Assembly (NCBI RefSeq): GCF_021869535.1
Contig: NW_026262712.1
Span: 70,030,100-70,094,099 of the forward strand
From: Mytilus californianus
Lineage: Eukaryota; Mollusca; Bivalvia; Mytilida; Mytilidae
Length of the DNA: 64,000 nucleotides
Reading direction: 5' to 3'
The position numbers were made by a program, and so were the translations under genes. Below are positions 1 through 13,204 of the stretch, piece by piece (position 1 is the first letter of the stretch; the number at the start of each line of letters is the position of its first letter). The notes beneath the pieces were generated by a model. That model worked only from the letters and a program-made list of their open reading frames with translations. It did no database searches and was not told where the DNA came from.

Positions 1-90
1 AGTTCAACGTTGGACTTTACCATCCAACGGAATGAATGGAACGATATTTTCCGAAGAAAATGGTGGGTTATATCTGATTTTATAGTTGCA

Positions 91-974
91 TTGTCCAGCC
101 TGCGACGAAAATTGCAGTATGCGAGACTTAGGGATTACAATCTGTTGGCGGTGGCGTAAACTATTTGTATAAAGCTTTATATTTCAGAAGGTAGAAGACC
201 TGGATGCTTCATAGCTTGCATGAAGATATCTTATGTTACGAAGTTTCCGTCTGTCATATGTCCATTGTTCTTGACCTCATTTTCATGGTTCAGAGACTGC
301 TTGAAAAAGAATTATAGTTTTTTTCCATGTGAATTTCTCACTTATGAGTAATAGGATAACTATATTTGGTATATAGGTTCCTTGCAACGTCTACATGTCC
401 ATTAGACAGGGATCAGTGATCAAGGTTACAGTTACGTGATTAGGTCCGTTTCTCAGATACTATAAGTAGTAGGTCAACTATGTGTGGTGTATGGAATGAT
501 TGTAAGGGATACATGTCAGTCTGGCAGGTTTCATCTGACATTGACCACATTTTCATGGTTCATTGATCAATGTTACAATGTTAAGTAATTTTTTTGTCTG
601 TTTTTCAAGTACTATTAGCAGTAGGTCAACTATATTTGGTGTATGGAATGATTGTAAGATGTACATGTCTGTCTGGTAGGTATAATCTAACCTTGACCTC
701 ATTTTCATGGTTCATTGGTCAATATAAGTTTTCGTTTTTTTGGTCGATTTTTCAATTACCATAAGCAATAGGTTAACTATATTTGATGTATGGAATAATT
801 GTAAGGTGTGCATGTCTGTCTAGCAGGATTTATCTGACCTTCACCTCATTGTGATGGATCTTTATAGATGTTAAGTGTATGTGATACTCGTAGTAAAACC
901 CTTATCTTTAAGACTTTCAACATAATATCAATGGTCAGTAAAGCAGGCGAGACATTTCAGCGAGTGCACTCTTG
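91..974 (+). mobile_element. Helentron-like element, family H1, copy A
   Basis: The 5' end carries a degraded CTGCGAC...GCAG hairpin. The body is several copies of a unit of about 150 bp (core 'aactatatttggtgtatgg' followed by 'catctgaccttgacctcatt'). The 3' end is GGCGAGACA followed by the palindrome GAGTGCACTC at 962-971. The translated ORF at the end is not a gene. The first 90 bases of the window show nothing recognisable. Confidence 0.75.
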
Positions 975-1079
975 CATTGAGGTATGTCATACGATGGGGC
1001 AGGGTATGTTATTACTGGGAAATTGGAAGGTTGAAATCATCAAATTTGTCATAGAATCTAGTTTTTAAGGTGTCAATAT

Positions 1080-1640
1080 TTATGAATAGATCAAGATATA
1101 AAGCAGACATGGTTTCAAGTTTACCGGGGTATATGAGATGCAACACAAAATTAAATGTGGGATATTGAGAACAAAACAACAAAGAATTATCTGAAACAAA
1201 AACTGAGGAAATTTTGCAAGGTTCCTTTGGTATTTGTCTTTGAGAAGATTCTGTTTGAGTTCTAGATCTGCTTCATATGGGTAGAAAAACAAACCGGCTA
1301 GTAAGGTTGTACAAGTTCTCTTTGAAATACCGACTGTCTGTTGGAATATCCATCCACCAAACTCAACAAATATGTTATCGATTAAAACATCCAGCATGTT
1401 GATGATATCATTTTGGTGTATTTTTTGTGGGAATCAGTTTTGATTTTCCTAAAGATGTCTTTTTCATGGCCTCAAAAACAATAAATTGGTATCTACAATT
1501 CCCATGTTTGTAGAAAAAACACTGTTAATTAGAAGGTGTGGTTCTTTCAACTGAGCATGGGGCATAGAAGGTATAGAGCCCTTAGAGGATTTGCCCTTAA
1601 GAGACTATTTTGACCAATTTTTGTCTCTAATTTTAAATCT
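1080..1640 (-). pseudogene. Degenerate reverse-transcriptase fragment
   Basis: The minus strand reads MLDVLIDNIFVEFGGWIFQQ followed by TVGI, the palm region of a mollusc retroelement RT (intact relatives have DNIF-FGG-FQQTVGIPMGTNCAPLLADLF). The catalytic-domain continuation is frameshifted. Homologous pieces lie at 12281-12530, 12531-12785 and 15394-15690. It is a dead copy; only about 100 codons stay open. Confidence 0.7.
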
Positions 1641-1744
1641 ATTTCAGATCAATTAAAATTTTATATAGCAAAATTTTTCAGCTTTACATGATAGATAAGA
1701 ATTTATGTAATTTCTGGTAAATCAATATTTGGGGTCCTGAATTT

Positions 1745-2855
1745 TGTCTCGCCTTTGACAAAAGTAGCAGAATGCCAGACAGGGATTCTATTCCGGCGGC
1801 GGCATAAGTTTTATATAAACTTTGTATTTCATAAGGTAAAAGAACTGGATACTTCATACCTTATATGTAGATGCCTTATGTTACGAGTTTTAAGTCTTTC
1901 ATTTGTCCTTGACCTTAGTTCCATTGTTGCGCGACTGCCTAAACAGTATAATTTTGTTTGTCACTTGAATTTTCACTTATGATCAATGGTATAATAATAT
2001 TTGCTATATGAGATCCTTGGAAGGTTTACATGTCGTTAGACATGGTTCATCTGACCTTGACCTCATTTTCAAGGGTTCATTGGTCAATGTAAAGTTTTGT
2101 TTTTTGGTCTGTTTCTCAGATACTATAAACAATAGGTCAACTTGATTTGGTGTTTGACTGTTAGCTGTTCATGTTGGTCTGGGAGGTATCTTCTGACCTT
2201 GACTTCATCTACATTCCGTAGTGTAGACCTTATCTTAGGTGATGATGATGGTTGGCTGCTTAACGTCGAACGGCAAGTTAATATGCATATTGAGGACGAG
2301 AACATGTAAATGTTATATGAATATTAACCCTGCTTTGTACTAGACTGACACGCTGAGCCGTATTTTTAACGTGCTAGTTCGCAAGGTAACAGTCAGCAGG
2401 AAGACACATCACCTAACCTAGACACATTATTCTAGACTCCGAGCCGACCAGATTGCTCTTTCTCCTTAATGTCGCGTGCTAAGCGGAGAAGCAGCAAATA
2501 CCAATTTTAAAGTCTTTGGTTTGACCCGGCCGGGGTTCGATACTATAACTTTACGTCAACTTTATTTGTTGTATGAAATGATTGTAGGGTGTACATATCT
2601 GTCTTGTACGGTTCATCTGACCTTATCCTCATTTTCATAGTTCATTGGTCAAAATTAAGTTTTCGTGAATATGTCTGTTTCTATATACTATTAGCAAAAG
2701 GGCAACTATATTTATTGTATGAAATGATTGTAAGGTGAAGATGTCCGTCTGGCAGGATTCGTCTGACCTTGATCTCTTTTACTCTTTTATATGGATCGTT
2801 GTAAATGTTAAGTTTATGCGTAACTTGTAATTAAACCTTTATCTTAAAGACTCAA
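1745..2855 (+). mobile_element. Helentron-like element H1, copy B, interrupted by a SINE
   Basis: Begins with TGTCTCGCCT, the inverted complement of the AGGCGAGACA that ends copies A and C. Units of about 150 bp continue to about 2190, break at the insertion of a tRNA-derived repeat, and resume from about 2545 to 2855. The 3' hairpin is lost. Confidence 0.7.
2205..2544. mobile_element. tRNA-derived SINE-like insertion inside H1 copy B
   Basis: The right end has a B-box-like GGGGTTCGA at 2532-2540. The left end has the motif GATGATGATGGTTGGCTG followed by CTTAACG. The same left-end motif recurs as short remnants at 20074-20165 and 31512-31565. It interrupts the flanking 150-bp-unit element, so it is the younger insertion. 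Confidence 0.6.
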
Positions 2856-2899
2856 CATAAATTCGGACTGTTTCCTATGGCGTCATCGGTGTCAACACT

Positions 2900-3660
2900 G
2901 TATTAATTTGTTAATATGTCAGTTTAAAAGGAACCACTAGCGGTTTATTATATTTGGTATGCAGTTATATTAGCATTGTTACATCTCATTTCGATGTTGA
3001 TCATTTAGACCGACTTCCTCCTTCATGATCTATTCACTTTGAAACTTTTGCATAGTTTACATGTTAAAGTTCGTCATTAGGTCAGTTTAAGATGAACCAC
3101 TAGTTGTAAGTTAATGCTATTTGGTATGCAGTTGCATGATCATTTGCACGTCTCATTTTATTAATAATATCAATAAATAATATGAAACATATAGCCCTGC
3201 CCACTCATTATTGTTCATTGACTTTGTAACTTTTGCAAAGTTCACATGTGAAAGGTTGTGTTTTTGTCAGTTTAAATGGAATCACTTATGATAGGTCAAT
3301 GGTATTTGGTATGCAGTTAGATCAGAGTAGGGACGACAGCCTATGTGCTGTGTTCAAAGCTTCTCGAGTCAGTTGATGGGATTTAAGCTTCTTTTCCAGA
3401 TGAGGGACGACATTCTGCGCACGGTAGGCAGGTTTGTGCCCTGCACATTCACTGATGGTTCATTGACTATGAATGTTTTGCATAGTTTACATGTTAAAAG
3501 TATTGTCATTTTAATTTCAACATTTGCATTATACCATGAAAATTATATCAAGGCGAGATATATCTGTGTGTCAACATTTTATTATGATAATATGTCATAA
3601 TTTATCCTGGTGAGCGATTCAGACTGTTTAGGGCTTACAGTTTTCAGTATATGTCACTTT
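2900..3660 (+). repeat. Degenerate tandem repeat, family H8 (about 150-180-bp unit)
   Basis: Repeated core 'accactag..gtaggtcaatg' plus 'tatttggtatgcagttg', three to four diverged units. Better units of the same family are at 44770-45300 inside a MYB intron. The 85-codon ORF at 3343-3600 falls in it and is not a gene. Confidence 0.65.
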
Positions 3661-5740
3661 TAAAAAAATCTGCTGATCTGGGTTATACATATGAACTCGT
3701 AACATATTGGTATAGAGTTTATTAGTATGTGACCAGATTTGTCTGACCACGCTCAAGTCAACTGGAAATGATTATTCTGATGAGTTCTTCGTGTCAATGG
3801 TGCCGTCCGCAAGTGAAATTACAGTGCATGAAACTGTGCATTAAAACTAAAATTATGTTGAATTTGCTAATATAATAAGGTGCAATTTAACACACCATTA
3901 CAATTTGATATTTATGATGTTGTAAGATATATAATTATTGTCATAAATTCTTTCATTGGTGTGATCTATTGTATGTCTAGTTACATAACATACGAGAAAC
4001 CATTGAGCCGATTGATTAATTAGCAAACTTCCTGGATTGAAACTGTATTGTGGAAATTTATAAGTTCTACAAATTGTGGTAAGGAATATCTTTCTTCTTC
4101 AAAATAACTCCTAGATCGTTGAAAAATATAATACGTTTTTATGTTCCCCTGTTCGTCTTTATACAAATCGTATAAGACATTTCGCGATTAAATTATACAA
4201 ATCGTATAAGACATTTCGCGATTAAATTACCGTCAATGATAGGTGATTGTCAATAAGCCGTAATACAGTTAACAAGTTTATCAATATATTCTGATCAGGC
4301 GTTGAATTTATTTTGCCTTAATGAAGAAATTGTATGACTATTTCCAATTAACTGTTCCAAAAAACATAGAAAATAAGATCTTTGTTAAATCGAAGGCAAG
4401 TTTAAAGATAATGGAATGACCAATATCTCCCCTTTGACTGTTTCACTTACAGTGTCAGAATTAGACAGTTATTAGTGTCACGCGGCATATCAGAAAGTCT
4501 TTCTCCTTTCACAAGATAAATTTGCTTAATTTTTTGCCAAATTACCAAATTGCAGTATGAATTCATCTCTTCAAACAGATTAACTGGTAAAATATTTAAA
4601 GTCATTCCTAGCATAAGGTTGTTGGTATGAAGCAATTACGGGTAATACAAGTTATTCTTACCATCCAAAACCTGTGATTGACTTCTTTTTTGACAATAGA
4701 TAAATGTAATTTGAAGCATCTCGTTATACGGAACACTTGTTTAAAAAACGTATGACTGATCTATGCCCTTCCATCATAGTGACAAGTTTATGAGAAATTT
4801 GTTTTCAACTTTGTTTCCATGGTTATTTATGAAAACTGACGTTTTTTTATTTTGTTTTATGAAAGATATTTTTTAAAACTATGTTGTAAATATGATATTA
4901 ATGCGACACAACAAAATTGTGTGAAACATATCTATTCCATGTTATTGATTCTGCTTTTAAATATAATATGATCTCCCGTTTATATCAGTAGATTACCGAC
5001 CGTGCAAGGGCTGTATAGCCAGTCAAGGTCGTTAAAAACTTCCATATACATGTATATTAGTAGATCAATAATTTCTACAATAAATTGAAAGCAAAACAAT
5101 AATTTATTTATTCTAATTTTTTAACACAATATTTAGAACTAATTATTTATAAAATGCCATTATGATAAAAGTATTCACATCCAAATCAAACTAAAGTATG
5201 TGTTCGTTATATTAAAGTTATTGTTCAAAACGAAAAAAAATACAGTTAAACCCTGGAATTGAATGGTAAGACTAATTTTATCAAACTGCATTAAAATTTT
5301 GCTTCATATTAACAACCTTTCACTGGCACTGAGCCAACTTCTTTACAAGTTGATCAGTGTGTAGATCAATTCTAACTGCATGCAGCCAGTAAAACATCTT
5401 AGCAAATTTGTATTGTTAAAGGACAAAGCCTTTCGAATATGATTTCATAAACACACGTACAACGTTTACTTGTAATACCAATTTAGAATTACACACGATA
5501 TATTGCAATTGATGACAATGCATCTAAAGATATCTAAAAAATCTTATGTTTTCAACATATTTCTTATTTACCAACAGTTGCTCACGCCTGTGTTTAATTG
5601 TTCGAAATTATTTTTATGTGAATTAGTAAACATCTAAAGGTGTAACTCCACCAATGAGTAAACTTCTATATAAATGATAAGCTTTTGTCATGGATACATT
5701 CATGGTTTGCTAAATTAGTAATGTTAATTTTTTATTCTGT
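3661..5740. other. AT-rich stretch without recognised genes
   Basis: No coding exon or known repeat is supported. The one clear structure is a perfect 34-bp tandem duplication, 4161-4194 and 4195-4228. The remainder is AT-rich unique-looking sequence. Confidence 0.6.
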
Positions 5741-5744
5741 TATC

Positions 5745-6095
5745 GTTGATGAGTGTTTAAAACCTTTTGGTCGATGCCACTGCTGGTGGGCGTTTCTTCG
5801 TCTCAAAGAGTATCACCAACTTTTCTGTTGACATGGAATATCATGGACTTGTTCAATTTCAGTAAATGTACTGTTTATAACATGTTCAATTTACACGAAA
5901 TACTAAGTTTATTCTACCCCAGGCATAGATTCCCTAAGCTGTTTTTGGCCGTAACTTTTCTGAATTTCGTTTTATAATGCTCTTCAACTTCGCATTTGAT
6001 TTGGCCTTCCAACTAATGCCATTCCACTGATAAGTTTTATGTAGACGAAACGTGCGTTTGGTGTACCAAATTACAAGCCTGGTGAGTGTTAAGGT
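5745..6095 (+). mobile_element. Retroelement 3'-end remnant
   Basis: Contains 'gtcgatgccactgctggtgg', 'cccaggcatagatt' and 'gtagacgaaacgtgcgt', diagnostic pieces of an abundant mussel repeat as I know it. A second truncated copy ends at 13560-13760. Non-coding remnant; the 74-codon ORF over it is spurious. Confidence 0.65.
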
Positions 6096-7039
6096 GAGAG
6101 TTGTCTATATATTATATATTGGATTGATTGTGTAACAAGATATATTTTCTTGGAAATGAGCTGAAGGCGTTGAAATAAATAACGCTTTTATTTTTTTCCA
6201 TTTTAGTCATTTTAAAAATTTTAAATATAAACATGTTGTTGTAATAAAAGTGATTCCACTCTATTCATTGCCAAAAACGACCATACATTTTTAAAAATGC
6301 CTATGTATTCTTGAATTTATCTACGATCACTTATGGTTGTGTTACACTATTAAACCAGTGACACAAAGTATATGATTAATTGGAGGCAACAGTTATTTAC
6401 CGATGCGTAAATCTCATATTCCATTATAAAGATACAAATCAAGGTAAAAACCTGCAACTGAGAATCAATATATATTAATGTATCCCCTTCATACAATTAA
6501 AATTTTATCTATTTGGCTTCGTGTCATCTCATGTCTTGTACATATTTAGACTTGAACAAGAAAGATTAAGAGGACACATAATTTGGATAGCAGGCCAACA
6601 TGTGCTTGCTAGTACAAGAAGCTAGGTAATATTGTCATACTACCGCTTAAGACGAAAAAATCAGAAACACTCGAAAAAAATGAAATTGTTCTTCATTTAA
6701 AAACGCATGTAGATATAACCTTAAAATCGTTTTGGTTTTGTCTTAATATAGAGTTCATTGGATCATACATTTTATTACTTTGAAATTTCCGTTCCGGCAA
6801 ACAAGTTTTGACAGCTTTGCTGACGTTGTTCATTTCACTCTTCCTATCGAGTAGTGCTGAAAGTACACTTGGCTATAATTTATAGACATTTTCTTGTTCT
6901 TTTTTATTTTAACTGTGTCTTTTTTGGAGAAGATCCCTTTGATTCCGTTCAAACGCTTAACAGTTATGGTTTTATAATCTCGTTATCCTGTTCATAATCT
7001 TTTCCGTGAGCATACATATTCAACAGGTGGTTAAAAAAA

Positions 7040-7255
7040 GAAAAAAAGAGAGAAAGATACCAAGGGTACATGCAAAATTCAAAATTCGAAGTAAACCTGA
7101 CAATGACATGGCCAAAAACCAAAGACGACGAACAGACAAACAAATCCACAAAACACTATACAGAAAACTTAAGACTGAGCAACATTAACCCCAAACAAAA
7201 ACTGGGGGTGATCTTATGTGCCCCGAAACAGTAATCCTGCTCCTCTAGTATGATG
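7040..7255. repeat. Interspersed repeat, 'ataccaa-ggg-cattcaaa' family
   Basis: Pattern 'gataccaagggtacatg', 'acctgacaatgacatggcc', 'aaaactgggggtgatc'. Related copies lie at about 8145-8375, 10640-10830 and 58795-58870. Translated ORFs on both strands are repeat shadows. Confidence 0.6.
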
Positions 7256-7298
7256 CAAGTTTCACATACAATATTTATTCAAATATTGAAATTTGATT

Positions 7299-7457
7299 TA
7301 AGAATTGATTGCTTCTTTTTGTAACTTTATTTGAGTGTAAAAGTGTTGACCGAAGCACATTTTATATGAAGCGCGGAAGCGCTTCATTCTAGAAATGTGC
7401 GCACGATCAACACTTTTACAACCCTATAAAATTACTAAAAGAAGAATTCAATTCTTA
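7299..7457. mobile_element. Foldback (palindromic) MITE, 159 bp
   Basis: The two halves are near-complete inverted repeats: TAAGAATTGATTGCTTC at the left end pairs with GAAGAATTCAATTCTTA at the right, TGTAAAAGTGTTGA pairs with TCAACACTTTTACA, and the centre is GAAGCGC-GGAA-GCGCTTC. Single-stranded it would form a hairpin of nearly 75 bp. Confidence 0.85.
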
Positions 7458-8144
7458 TAATTACATTTTTATGCTAGGGTCATGAAAAATCGATTTCTAT
7501 CATCTATTTCTTAAATTAAACCGTGTGCTTTATTGTGATGGCATGTGTCATCATGAATGTTACACTTCATTGGATTATGAAGGTTAATTTAAGTATGACG
7601 CGCAAGCGTTGTTATCCAATCATAATAACGGATTCTTCTGAAACATACATTTAATGTAATTATTAACCCTTCTGTCGCATGTCAAACAGTTCTTACAATA
7701 TGAGATTACCCTTAGCACATGTGTTACAGTTTGTTACACATAAAAAGTCGACGCCTTAAGTAACGTTCTTTAAAGTTACATAATAATAATTTTTCCTTTG
7801 ATGTAGTTGCAAGGTGGGTTTATTTGTGGCTCCTCCAATTTGACTGCAATGATCTACATGCATATTTTTACTGTAATGCGCATGGCTGTATCCATGACAA
7901 TAGTTACAGTTACTGAAGTTTTTTTGTATTCATAAAAATGAAAACAACGCTTAATAATTTTTCCTTCGAAGAGCGTTTTTGGATTCACTTTCATCAGTAA
8001 CGCTCAAAGCTGAATATTTGGAAGCCAAAGATGCACAAGAAACGAAACAGTTGAAGAGATATATGACCAAAAAGGACCTAAGGATAATAGCCATATCCAT
8101 TTAAGGTCAAGTTTGCCTGAGGGAGTAATAATTTCCAGATTTAT

Positions 8145-8375
8145 AAAATGAGGCAAAAAATACCAAAGGGATAATCAAACTCATAAATCGAAAACGAGGC
8201 TGATAATAACATGACAAAAAACGAAAAACGAAAAACGACCAAAAGACAAACAACAGTATACAAAACACAACATAGACAACTAGAGACTGAGCAAAACGAA
8301 TTCCACCCAAATCAAACAGTGGAGTATTTGCAGGTTCGCCGGAAGGTTAAGCAGATCCTGCTCCACAATAGATAG
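8145..8375. repeat. Second copy of the 'ataccaa-ggg' interspersed repeat
   Basis: Runs 'aataccaaagggataatcaaa', 'gacaaaaaacgaaaa', 'ccggaaggttaagcagatcctgctcc'-type end. Related to 7040-7255, in the same orientation. No coding potential. Confidence 0.6.
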
Positions 8376-8975
8376 ACAGTTAAAGAAAGGTTTTATTATA
8401 AATCATGTCAGTACCGATAAATTAGATATGTGGATGCGACACGAACGTTGGGCCATGTCACATAAATAAGTCAACTGGAAAGAAAGTAAGTCATCATTGC
8501 ATTGTTAGTTAACTCTAAATATGCTGGCATTATGAAAAAAGTCCATAAAAGTACAATTTTCATTAAATTTATTTGAGTCCATAGCCGCAATTGTGGAAGG
8601 TCGGTTATAACCGGAATGAAACGCAGATTAGATCTGATTTTTTTTTTTTTATTGTACACTCAGCACCTGATCTGAAGGCATTACAACATAAAGTCGGTTA
8701 ATTGTAACAAGACACAAAACGTTCTATAAAGCACCAAAACCTACCAATGTTAAAAAAAACAGATCAATATCTTTATGTATATCGATGACTGACATGGGAA
8801 GCATTATATCCCTCGGTCACTTAGTTGGAGAATTTTTGATTTTTTAATTCATGATAAAATAATTCTTTAGCAGCATGATCATTTGTACTGGATTTTTTTA
8901 AAACAGCAGTTTTGGTAAAAATTACGTTAATGGCTCATCCAAGATACCAGTATAGTGCGTTTGACTTCTATATAT

Positions 8976-9345
8976 TTGCAGAAAAAAATTCTTAAAATCC
9001 AGTTTTTCAAATTTAATTTATTATATTTTTTTCTTGCTGTGTGTTAATATAAATGATATATACTCTGACTATTAATTTCATAATTTTGGGTCGATAAACA
9101 TTAAAAGCACATGTATGTTGTTTTTTTTTATTTAGATTGGAATGCTGTTAGACTATTTATACTTACTCGATCAAGTAATTACTACTTCAATGGACCTAAT
9201 GGATAACCTTTTTTAATTATAGACAAAAAATTAAGAAATTTTAAATAGTCAGAGTTCGTATATTCCTTATATTAACATACAGCAAGAAAAAAAACTAATA
9301 ATTTGAAAAAATGGATTTTTAAGAATTTTTTTTGGCTTTTTATAT
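8976..9345. mobile_element. Inverted-repeat element with arms of about 110 bp
   Basis: Left arm (about 8976-9075: AAATTCTTAAAATCCAG, TTTTTTTCTTGCTGTGTGTT, ACTCTGACTATT) is the inverted complement of the right arm (about 9242-9340: AATAGTCAGAGT, AACATACAGCAAGAAAAAAA, TTTTTAAGAATTTTT). About 165 bp of unrelated sequence lies between. Foldback/MITE-like; no ORF. Confidence 0.75.
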
Positions 9346-9844
9346 TGTACGTCATTCGTGTTTCGTTTACAAAGGAACTATTTTTTCTTTATCAATAAGG
9401 TTTATATGCTTGTAAGCCAAGAGAACCAGGAAATAAATAATTTATTTAATTCTTTGGAAATCTAGAAATTTTCATCATTGAAATTGACCTTGATCTATGG
9501 AAATTGTATCGTAAAATGTTCGACGACTACAAAAACTTCAAAATACCGGTAATACGTGTTCGAATGCTAAATAAATAAATAAATAAAGTCGTGTGTAAAA
9601 GACCTTGACTAAGTGCTCTTTGAAATGTCGTTACATTAATACAAAAGATATGTGGTGACACTTGACATGTCTTTTGTTCAGCATTAGAATGTAGAAATCT
9701 ATTATGATCTTTCAACATATTTTTTGTCAAACTGACAATAATTCAAACGAATTGACACACGTCTTTAAAATCAATTATTAACTAGATCAATATATCCATG
9801 AATATCATTTTAAAGAACTGAATATCAATGTTTAAAGAACTTAA

Positions 9845-10399
9845 TTGGATGACCATTTTTACACGGATAAATATTTTCAAGCCATTTTAATGTTTAAATG
9901 TATGAATGGACTAGCGCCAGATTATCTTACTAGTAAATTTACTTCGTGCAGTGATCTATATAGTTATTCTCTTAGGTCAACAACATCTGGACATCTTCAT
10001 TTACCAAGGCCAAAGTCTGAATACTTCAAAAAGACTTTTCAATATTCTGGTTTAATTATTTGGAATAGTTTGCCAAATGATATAAAGGATTCAAGTCATA
10101 TAGAAAGCTTTAAGGTGAAATGTACTAATCTTTTTTTCACAAAACAGAATGAGTAGACAAACTTTTTTATTTTTTTTTTCTTAGGAAATTCTTGCCATGC
10201 TAGTTCTACGGTCTGTTTTCATGCTTGTGTATATAGATTTGTAATGTGTACAACTATATTGATTATTGTGTTATATGCATTGATTGTTATATGTATTAAT
10301 TGTTCATTTTAATGTGTGAAGGCATCGTGTGAGATTAACAATTGTATGTTAAATGATTTTCCTTCGTTAAATAAAGAATTTATTATTATTATTATTATC
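9845..10399 (+). mobile_element. LINE 3' end: RT C-terminal fragment plus (ATT)n tail
   Basis: ORF 9845-10156 includes AILMFKCMNGLAPDYLTSKF, then SLRSTTSGHLHLPRPK and GLIIWNSLPNDIK, the C-terminal region typical of CR1/jockey-like LINE reverse transcriptases. The upstream RT domains are missing, so it is 5'-truncated as is usual for LINE insertions. After a 3' UTR it ends in AATAAAGAATTTATTATT repeats at 10371-10399. Confidence 0.8.
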
Positions 10400-10639
10400 A
10401 ATATTTTCTCTCGAAGCCGGAAGCACTGGCCCTTGGTGGCGAAAGTAAATAGTTGTATATGTGCTTTAGTTATGGGACGGCTATTGATATCTTCATATCT
10501 TATCACAAATTGTGTTTTGTTTATTCGATGCTTGGCTTTTATTATTCTACTCAATTTGAATTGAATTATTGCAGCATTTAACGTTATACGTCTAGTATAG
10601 CCTACTTAATTATATTCAGGAGGGAAAAAGCAAATTGTT

Positions 10640-10830
10640 TAGGTTATCAATTAAAAAAAACCCGAGAAGATACGAAAGAGTCAAGTCGAATAAAGCAGAA
10701 AACACCACGGCCAAAAGGAAAACCGGCAAAAAGACAAACAAGTCCACACCAAAATAAAAACCCACCAGTACACAAATCATACGATTGAGTAAAAAGATTC
10801 CCAAACCCATTTTCTTCTTTTGTCACGAAA
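10640..10830. repeat. Third copy of the 'ataccaa-ggg' interspersed repeat
   Basis: 'aaaacccgagaagatacgaaagag', 'gaaaaccggcaaaaagacaaac' and 'cacaaatcatacgattgag' align loosely with 8145-8375. Overlapping ORFs in two minus frames reflect the repeat. From here to about 11990 I see only AT-rich unique sequence and no gene. Confidence 0.45.
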
Positions 10831-11994
10831 ATTATATAAACGATGTTCACAGTCTCAGAAAAAAATATTTGATTTTTTCGATAAAAATAAACATACCCTA
10901 GGATTAAACTATGACAGAACTACGGGGCCTAGTTTTCGAAAGTGTTTTAAGACATATCCTAAAATACATCTTATGACAAACTTTAGGACTAACATAGTGT
11001 ATATCAAACAGTGATCGTCCCGAACCAACAAACTATGTTTTTTCAAGAAGTGATAAGCAATGATCTTCAAAATCTTGTATATCGCATAGCTCTTGACATA
11101 AACTGTTAGAATCATTATTATCATTATAAAATATCTTATTTCTAATTTTGATATGCAGTCATTGAAGGAAGAGATTTTTTGAGATTTTTTTGTATCCTTT
11201 TTCAAATTTCCAAAGGAAAATTATATATATTTATACCATCTGACTACTAACATTTTCATTTGCTTTAACAGACGTTTGATTTTCCAGGATTTCCTGATTA
11301 AGTACTTGTCGTTGGGTTATGCGTTAGGTTTCCACTTGCATTGAGTTCCTTGAAATTACTTTATCAAGCACTTGTAATGCGAAGGATGTATATTTGCGTT
11401 AATCTACGTACGTAGTACGGATATGCATTACACGTATTTTATACATCGATCCTTTATATTACCCGTAAACATTAAAATGATAATGATTATGATTTATAGA
11501 AAATTCGAGATCACCCCTTGTTTTTTTTTAAATAAACTCGAAATTCATGTTTGCACGTACTTTTTGTAAAATGATTACAGAACTATCGACTTCTTTTTAA
11601 AACATAAAACATTTTTTCAACGTTACTACCCTGGTTATTTATGTTTTCAACATAGTTTCTAAATTAATGACATTCTATTATATTTCAGGAATGATTGCCA
11701 TTTAATAGATACACCAAAACTATAGATAGCAGGAATTTTTATAGTCTATATGATAAAGGCAAAATGGAATTGTAAGTATTTTAAATACAATATCAAGGAA
11801 TCGTTGATGTTGATGAAGGTATAGAATGTATAGATAACTCTGTGAATCTATGGGAAACTAGACTCAATACTCTTAATTTCAGACAACAGTAGTTTACCGA
11901 TGCAAAAGTTGAAATTTTCACATTTGTCATAGATTCTAGTTTGAAGTAGTCAATCAGGAAAAGATCAACATATCATATGAAGCAGACCTTTTAT

Positions 11995-13204
11995 ATTCTG
12001 CTCTATGGTTGAGTTGTTGTCTCTTTGACACATTTCCCGTTTCCGTTCTCAATTTTACTTTTATATCCGATAGTATGATTTTCCTTTGTCTCATGTTCAC
12101 TTTGATATATGTGATTCAAGCAATAACTTAAATGTAGGCTATTGGGTGACGGAAAATTATGAATATATCTGAAAGTGAAGTTAAAGCACTTCGCAAGCTG
12201 CTTTTGTTTTAGAAGATTCTGTTTTAATTCTGCTTTATATGAGTACATATGAACAAGTCGTCCAGTAGATGTGCACAATAATCCATGATTCGAACATATA
12301 CTGTTGAAATATCAATCCAGCAAACTCAACAAATATGTTAGCGATAAAAAAAAACTTGCTATTTTATGAAATCATATCATCGAATCTGGTTGTTAAAATC
12401 AATTGGAGTTCTTCACAAAGTAAGATGTTTAATGACCTAAGACAACGAACGCATTTGTATCCCATAGTTGTTGTAAAAGCGCTTTTTAATAAGATGATGT
12501 AGTCGATCTTTCAATTGAGCATGGGGAATTATCCATGATTCGAACATATACTGTTGAAATATCAATCCAGCAAACTCAACAAATATGTTGGCGATAAAAA
12601 AAGTCTTGCTATTTTATGAAATCATATCATCGAATCTGGTTGTTAAAATGAGTGGCCAGGAGTTCTTCACAAAGTAATATGTTTAATGACCTAAGACAAC
12701 GAACGCATTTGTATCCCATATTTGTTGTAAAAGCGCTTTTTAGTTAGATGATGTAGTCAACCTTTCCATTGAGCATGGGGAATAGATGTGTAAAGCGTAG
12801 AAATATTAAAAGGTTTGATATTACTTCAAATTTGAATGTGGTGATATATTTTGGAGTAGATTTATAGATTTATAAAGAATCAACATTTGATTGACACCAC
12901 TGGTTGAATATATCCAGAGACATATATACTAAATTATATTGTATCATAGGTCTCTGATATATCTTATCTCAATATTTCTGAAGACCATCTTTTTCTGTAG
13001 AAAGAATGGTAGTAAGAACCTTAGAAAGATGTTTAGTTGAGTAGCTGACGAAGTGACTCTATATCGTTCTTTATAAAGAGTGTGTTGAAGTATCCAGTAT
13101 AAAAAAGGGAGCTTTTTATCGAGCGTTTTGTACATATACCAGAGAGTAGGACGGATTTTACTACAATGCATAAGATGTAATTCTTGTATTCGAATTCTTA
13201 ACAA
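11995..13204 (-). pseudogene. Decayed retroelement RT, minus strand, with internal 250-bp duplication
   Basis: 13204-12944 resembles an N-terminal RT block (KLPFLYWILQHTLYKERYRV, then TSSATQ). 12785-12281 is palm-region sequence present twice. 12278-12003 holds FNFTFRYIHN, where an active copy would have FRYIDD, so the catalytic aspartates are gone. The end at 11998-12055 carries a retroelement tail motif in the other orientation (GTTGTCTCTTTGACACAT), so the locus is chimeric. Confidence 0.65.
12281..12785. repeat. Tandem duplication, 250-bp unit, two copies
   Basis: ATCCATGATTCGAACATATA begins at 12281 and again at 12531, and the match continues with few differences through 'gagcatgggga'. 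One copy has a short insertion after 'ttgttaaaat'. The duplicated segment is RT-derived. Confidence 0.9.
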
